NCBI GenBank assembly: GCA_902796455.1
Contig: CADBPH010000025.1
Location: forward strand, 1 to 7,477
Length of the DNA: 7,477 bases
Direction of reading: 5' to 3'
Source: an uncultured Bacteroidia bacterium
GTDB taxonomy: Bacteria > Bacteroidota > Bacteroidia > Bacteroidales > UBA932
The notes beneath the pieces are model-generated. The model saw only the letters and a program-made list of their open reading frames with translations. It did not search any database and was not told the origin of the DNA. Made by a program: the position numbers and the translations under genes. Shown here piece by piece: positions 6,635-7,477 of the stretch. Numbering within the stretch: the first letter of the stretch is position 1; every line of letters begins with the position of its first letter.

Positions 6635-7477
6635 TCAATTTTTATTCCGGCTGAATATCATGGACAAAACAGCGAGGACCGGATAAATCTCAACCCGTCC
6701 CAGGAACATGTCCAGCGTATAGACCAATTTGACGCCCGTCGGCTCCGCATTGTAATTGCCATAGGTGCCCAGGTCTCCCAGGGCCGGGCCGACATTGCCG
6801 AGGCTGGAAATACTGCCCGCCATGGAATGGATTCCGTCCCCGCCCAGCAACAGGCAGAACATCACCGACAGCACGATGAAGAAGAAATAGACGGCCAGAT
6901 ACAGGATGTGCGGATAAATCTCCTCATTGGTAAAAGAGCGGGTACCGACTTTCACCCCTGAAATCGAGGTCGGATGGACACTCTGCTTGACCTGTTTGCC
7001 GATTGCCTTGAGCAACAGGACGACCCGGTCGGACTTCACGCCGCCGGTCGTCGAACCGGCCATTCCGCATTGGATTCCCATGCACATCAGCAAGATGCAG
7101 GGGAAAATCGGCCAGGTCGCGTTGTCCGCAATCGCAAAGCCGCTCGTCGAAGCATAACAGACCGTCTGGAAGACCGCATCCATGAAAGACTTGCCCCATG
7201 TTGCGTCTACAGCGCTGAATTTCAGCGAGAAAGCAATCAGGACCGAAACAATCACGAGGCTCCACACATAGTAACGCAGCACCGGATTCCGGAGCGCCCG
7301 CAGCGAACGGGTGACAACCACGGAATAGGTCAGGGCGAAATGCGTGGATGAAACCATCATGAAAATGATGGTCAGGATATTGATCAGCGGCGAAGAGAAA
7401 GCCCCGATCGAGAGGGTATGTGTGGAGAAACCGCCGGTCGCCGTGACGCTGAACGCATGGCAGATGGCATCGAAGGC
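6635..7477 (-). CDS. trkH: TrkH family potassium uptake protein, partial (N-terminus beyond window)
   Basis: The frame is open from the last base of the window to the TGA at 6637-6635, giving 280 C-terminal residues; roughly the first 200 of a typical TrkH of about 480 are missing. An internal methionine at base 7360 is not the start, because the upstream sequence is clearly TrkH: A-F-D-A-I-C-H-A-F-S and the filter T-G-G-F-S (visible residues 14-18). Two further pore-loop filters follow, S-T-S-G-F-A (110-115) and N-V-G-P-A-L-G (228-234), along with the gating-loop motif G-S-T-T-G-G-V-K (141-148) and the C-terminal F-L-G-R-V-E-I (258-264). Several hydrophobic membrane segments lie between them. 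TrkH is the inner-membrane channel of the Trk potassium uptake system, normally controlled by the cytoplasmic nucleotide-binding subunit TrkA, which is often encoded nearby but is not in this window. The protein ends without any extra domain. Confidence 0.95.
   Translation of the reverse strand, partial: AFDAICHAFSVTATGGFSTHTLSIGAFSSPLINILTIIFMMVSSTHFALTYSVVVTRSLRALRNPVLRYYVWSLVIVSVLIAFSLKFSAVDATWGKSFMDAVFQTVCYASTSGFAIADNATWPIFPCILLMCMGIQCGMAGSTTGGVKSDRVVLLLKAIGKQVKQSVHPTSISGVKVGTRSFTNEEIYPHILYLAVYFFFIVLSVMFCLLLGGDGIHSMAGSISSLGNVGPALGDLGTYGNYNAEPTGVKLVYTLDMFLGRVEIYPVLAVLSMIFSRNKN

Noticed and set aside
5348..6961. Plus-strand open frame of 537 codons opposite the helicase and trkH
   Set aside because: It spans two well-supported minus-strand genes and their junction; its composition is that of an antisense shadow.
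7358..7360. Internal methionine codon as the start of trkH
   Set aside because: The frame continues upstream to the window edge and encodes the conserved TrkH pore-loop T-G-G-F-S, so the gene is truncated by the window and does not start here.

Overview
The window looks like ordinary chromosomal DNA from a member of the Bacteroidota, most likely Bacteroidales. Three things point there. A TonB-dependent receptor with a carboxypeptidase-regulatory-like N-terminus is followed directly by a DUF4249-type lipoprotein, a pairing characteristic of this phylum. There is a secreted S9 peptidase of the DPP IV type and a short RecD-like helicase of the kind Bacteroidetes carry. Translation starts are preceded by A/T-rich DNA instead of clear Shine-Dalgarno sequences. 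By eye the GC content is well above 50%, which argues against classical low-GC Bacteroides and fits higher-GC lineages such as Rikenellaceae or uncultured gut Bacteroidales. The genus cannot be fixed from the sequence alone.

All five genes lie on the minus strand, so transcription runs from high to low coordinates. In order of transcription they are: the C-terminal 280 residues of a TrkH potassium transporter subunit (7477-6635, N-terminus outside the window); a 478-residue RecD-like DNA helicase (6622-5186); a 680-residue secreted DPP IV-like serine peptidase (5177-3135); a 76-bp intergenic leader with C4/G4 inverted repeats (3134-3059); an 816-residue TonB-dependent outer-membrane receptor (3058-608); and the first 200 residues of a DUF4249-like lipoprotein (602-1, C-terminus outside the window). 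The gaps are 12, 8, 76 and 5 bp. The window is therefore packed with genes, and no stretch over 300 bp lacks one.

The receptor and lipoprotein almost certainly form one translationally coupled unit: an outer-membrane transporter with a lipidated partner that is probably surface exposed. The peptidase upstream cuts dipeptides from peptides with proline or alanine in the second position. It could supply peptides to the receptor, but the 76-bp gap with possible hairpins means this link is only a hypothesis. TrkH and the helicase look like housekeeping genes that share a transcript by proximity.

I see no insertion sequence, integrase, CRISPR array, tRNA, rRNA or defence cassette, and no convincing evidence of an undescribed system. 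The points most worth a second look are the receptor leader, the fully conserved DPP IV active site, and the receptor/lipoprotein pair of unknown substrate.
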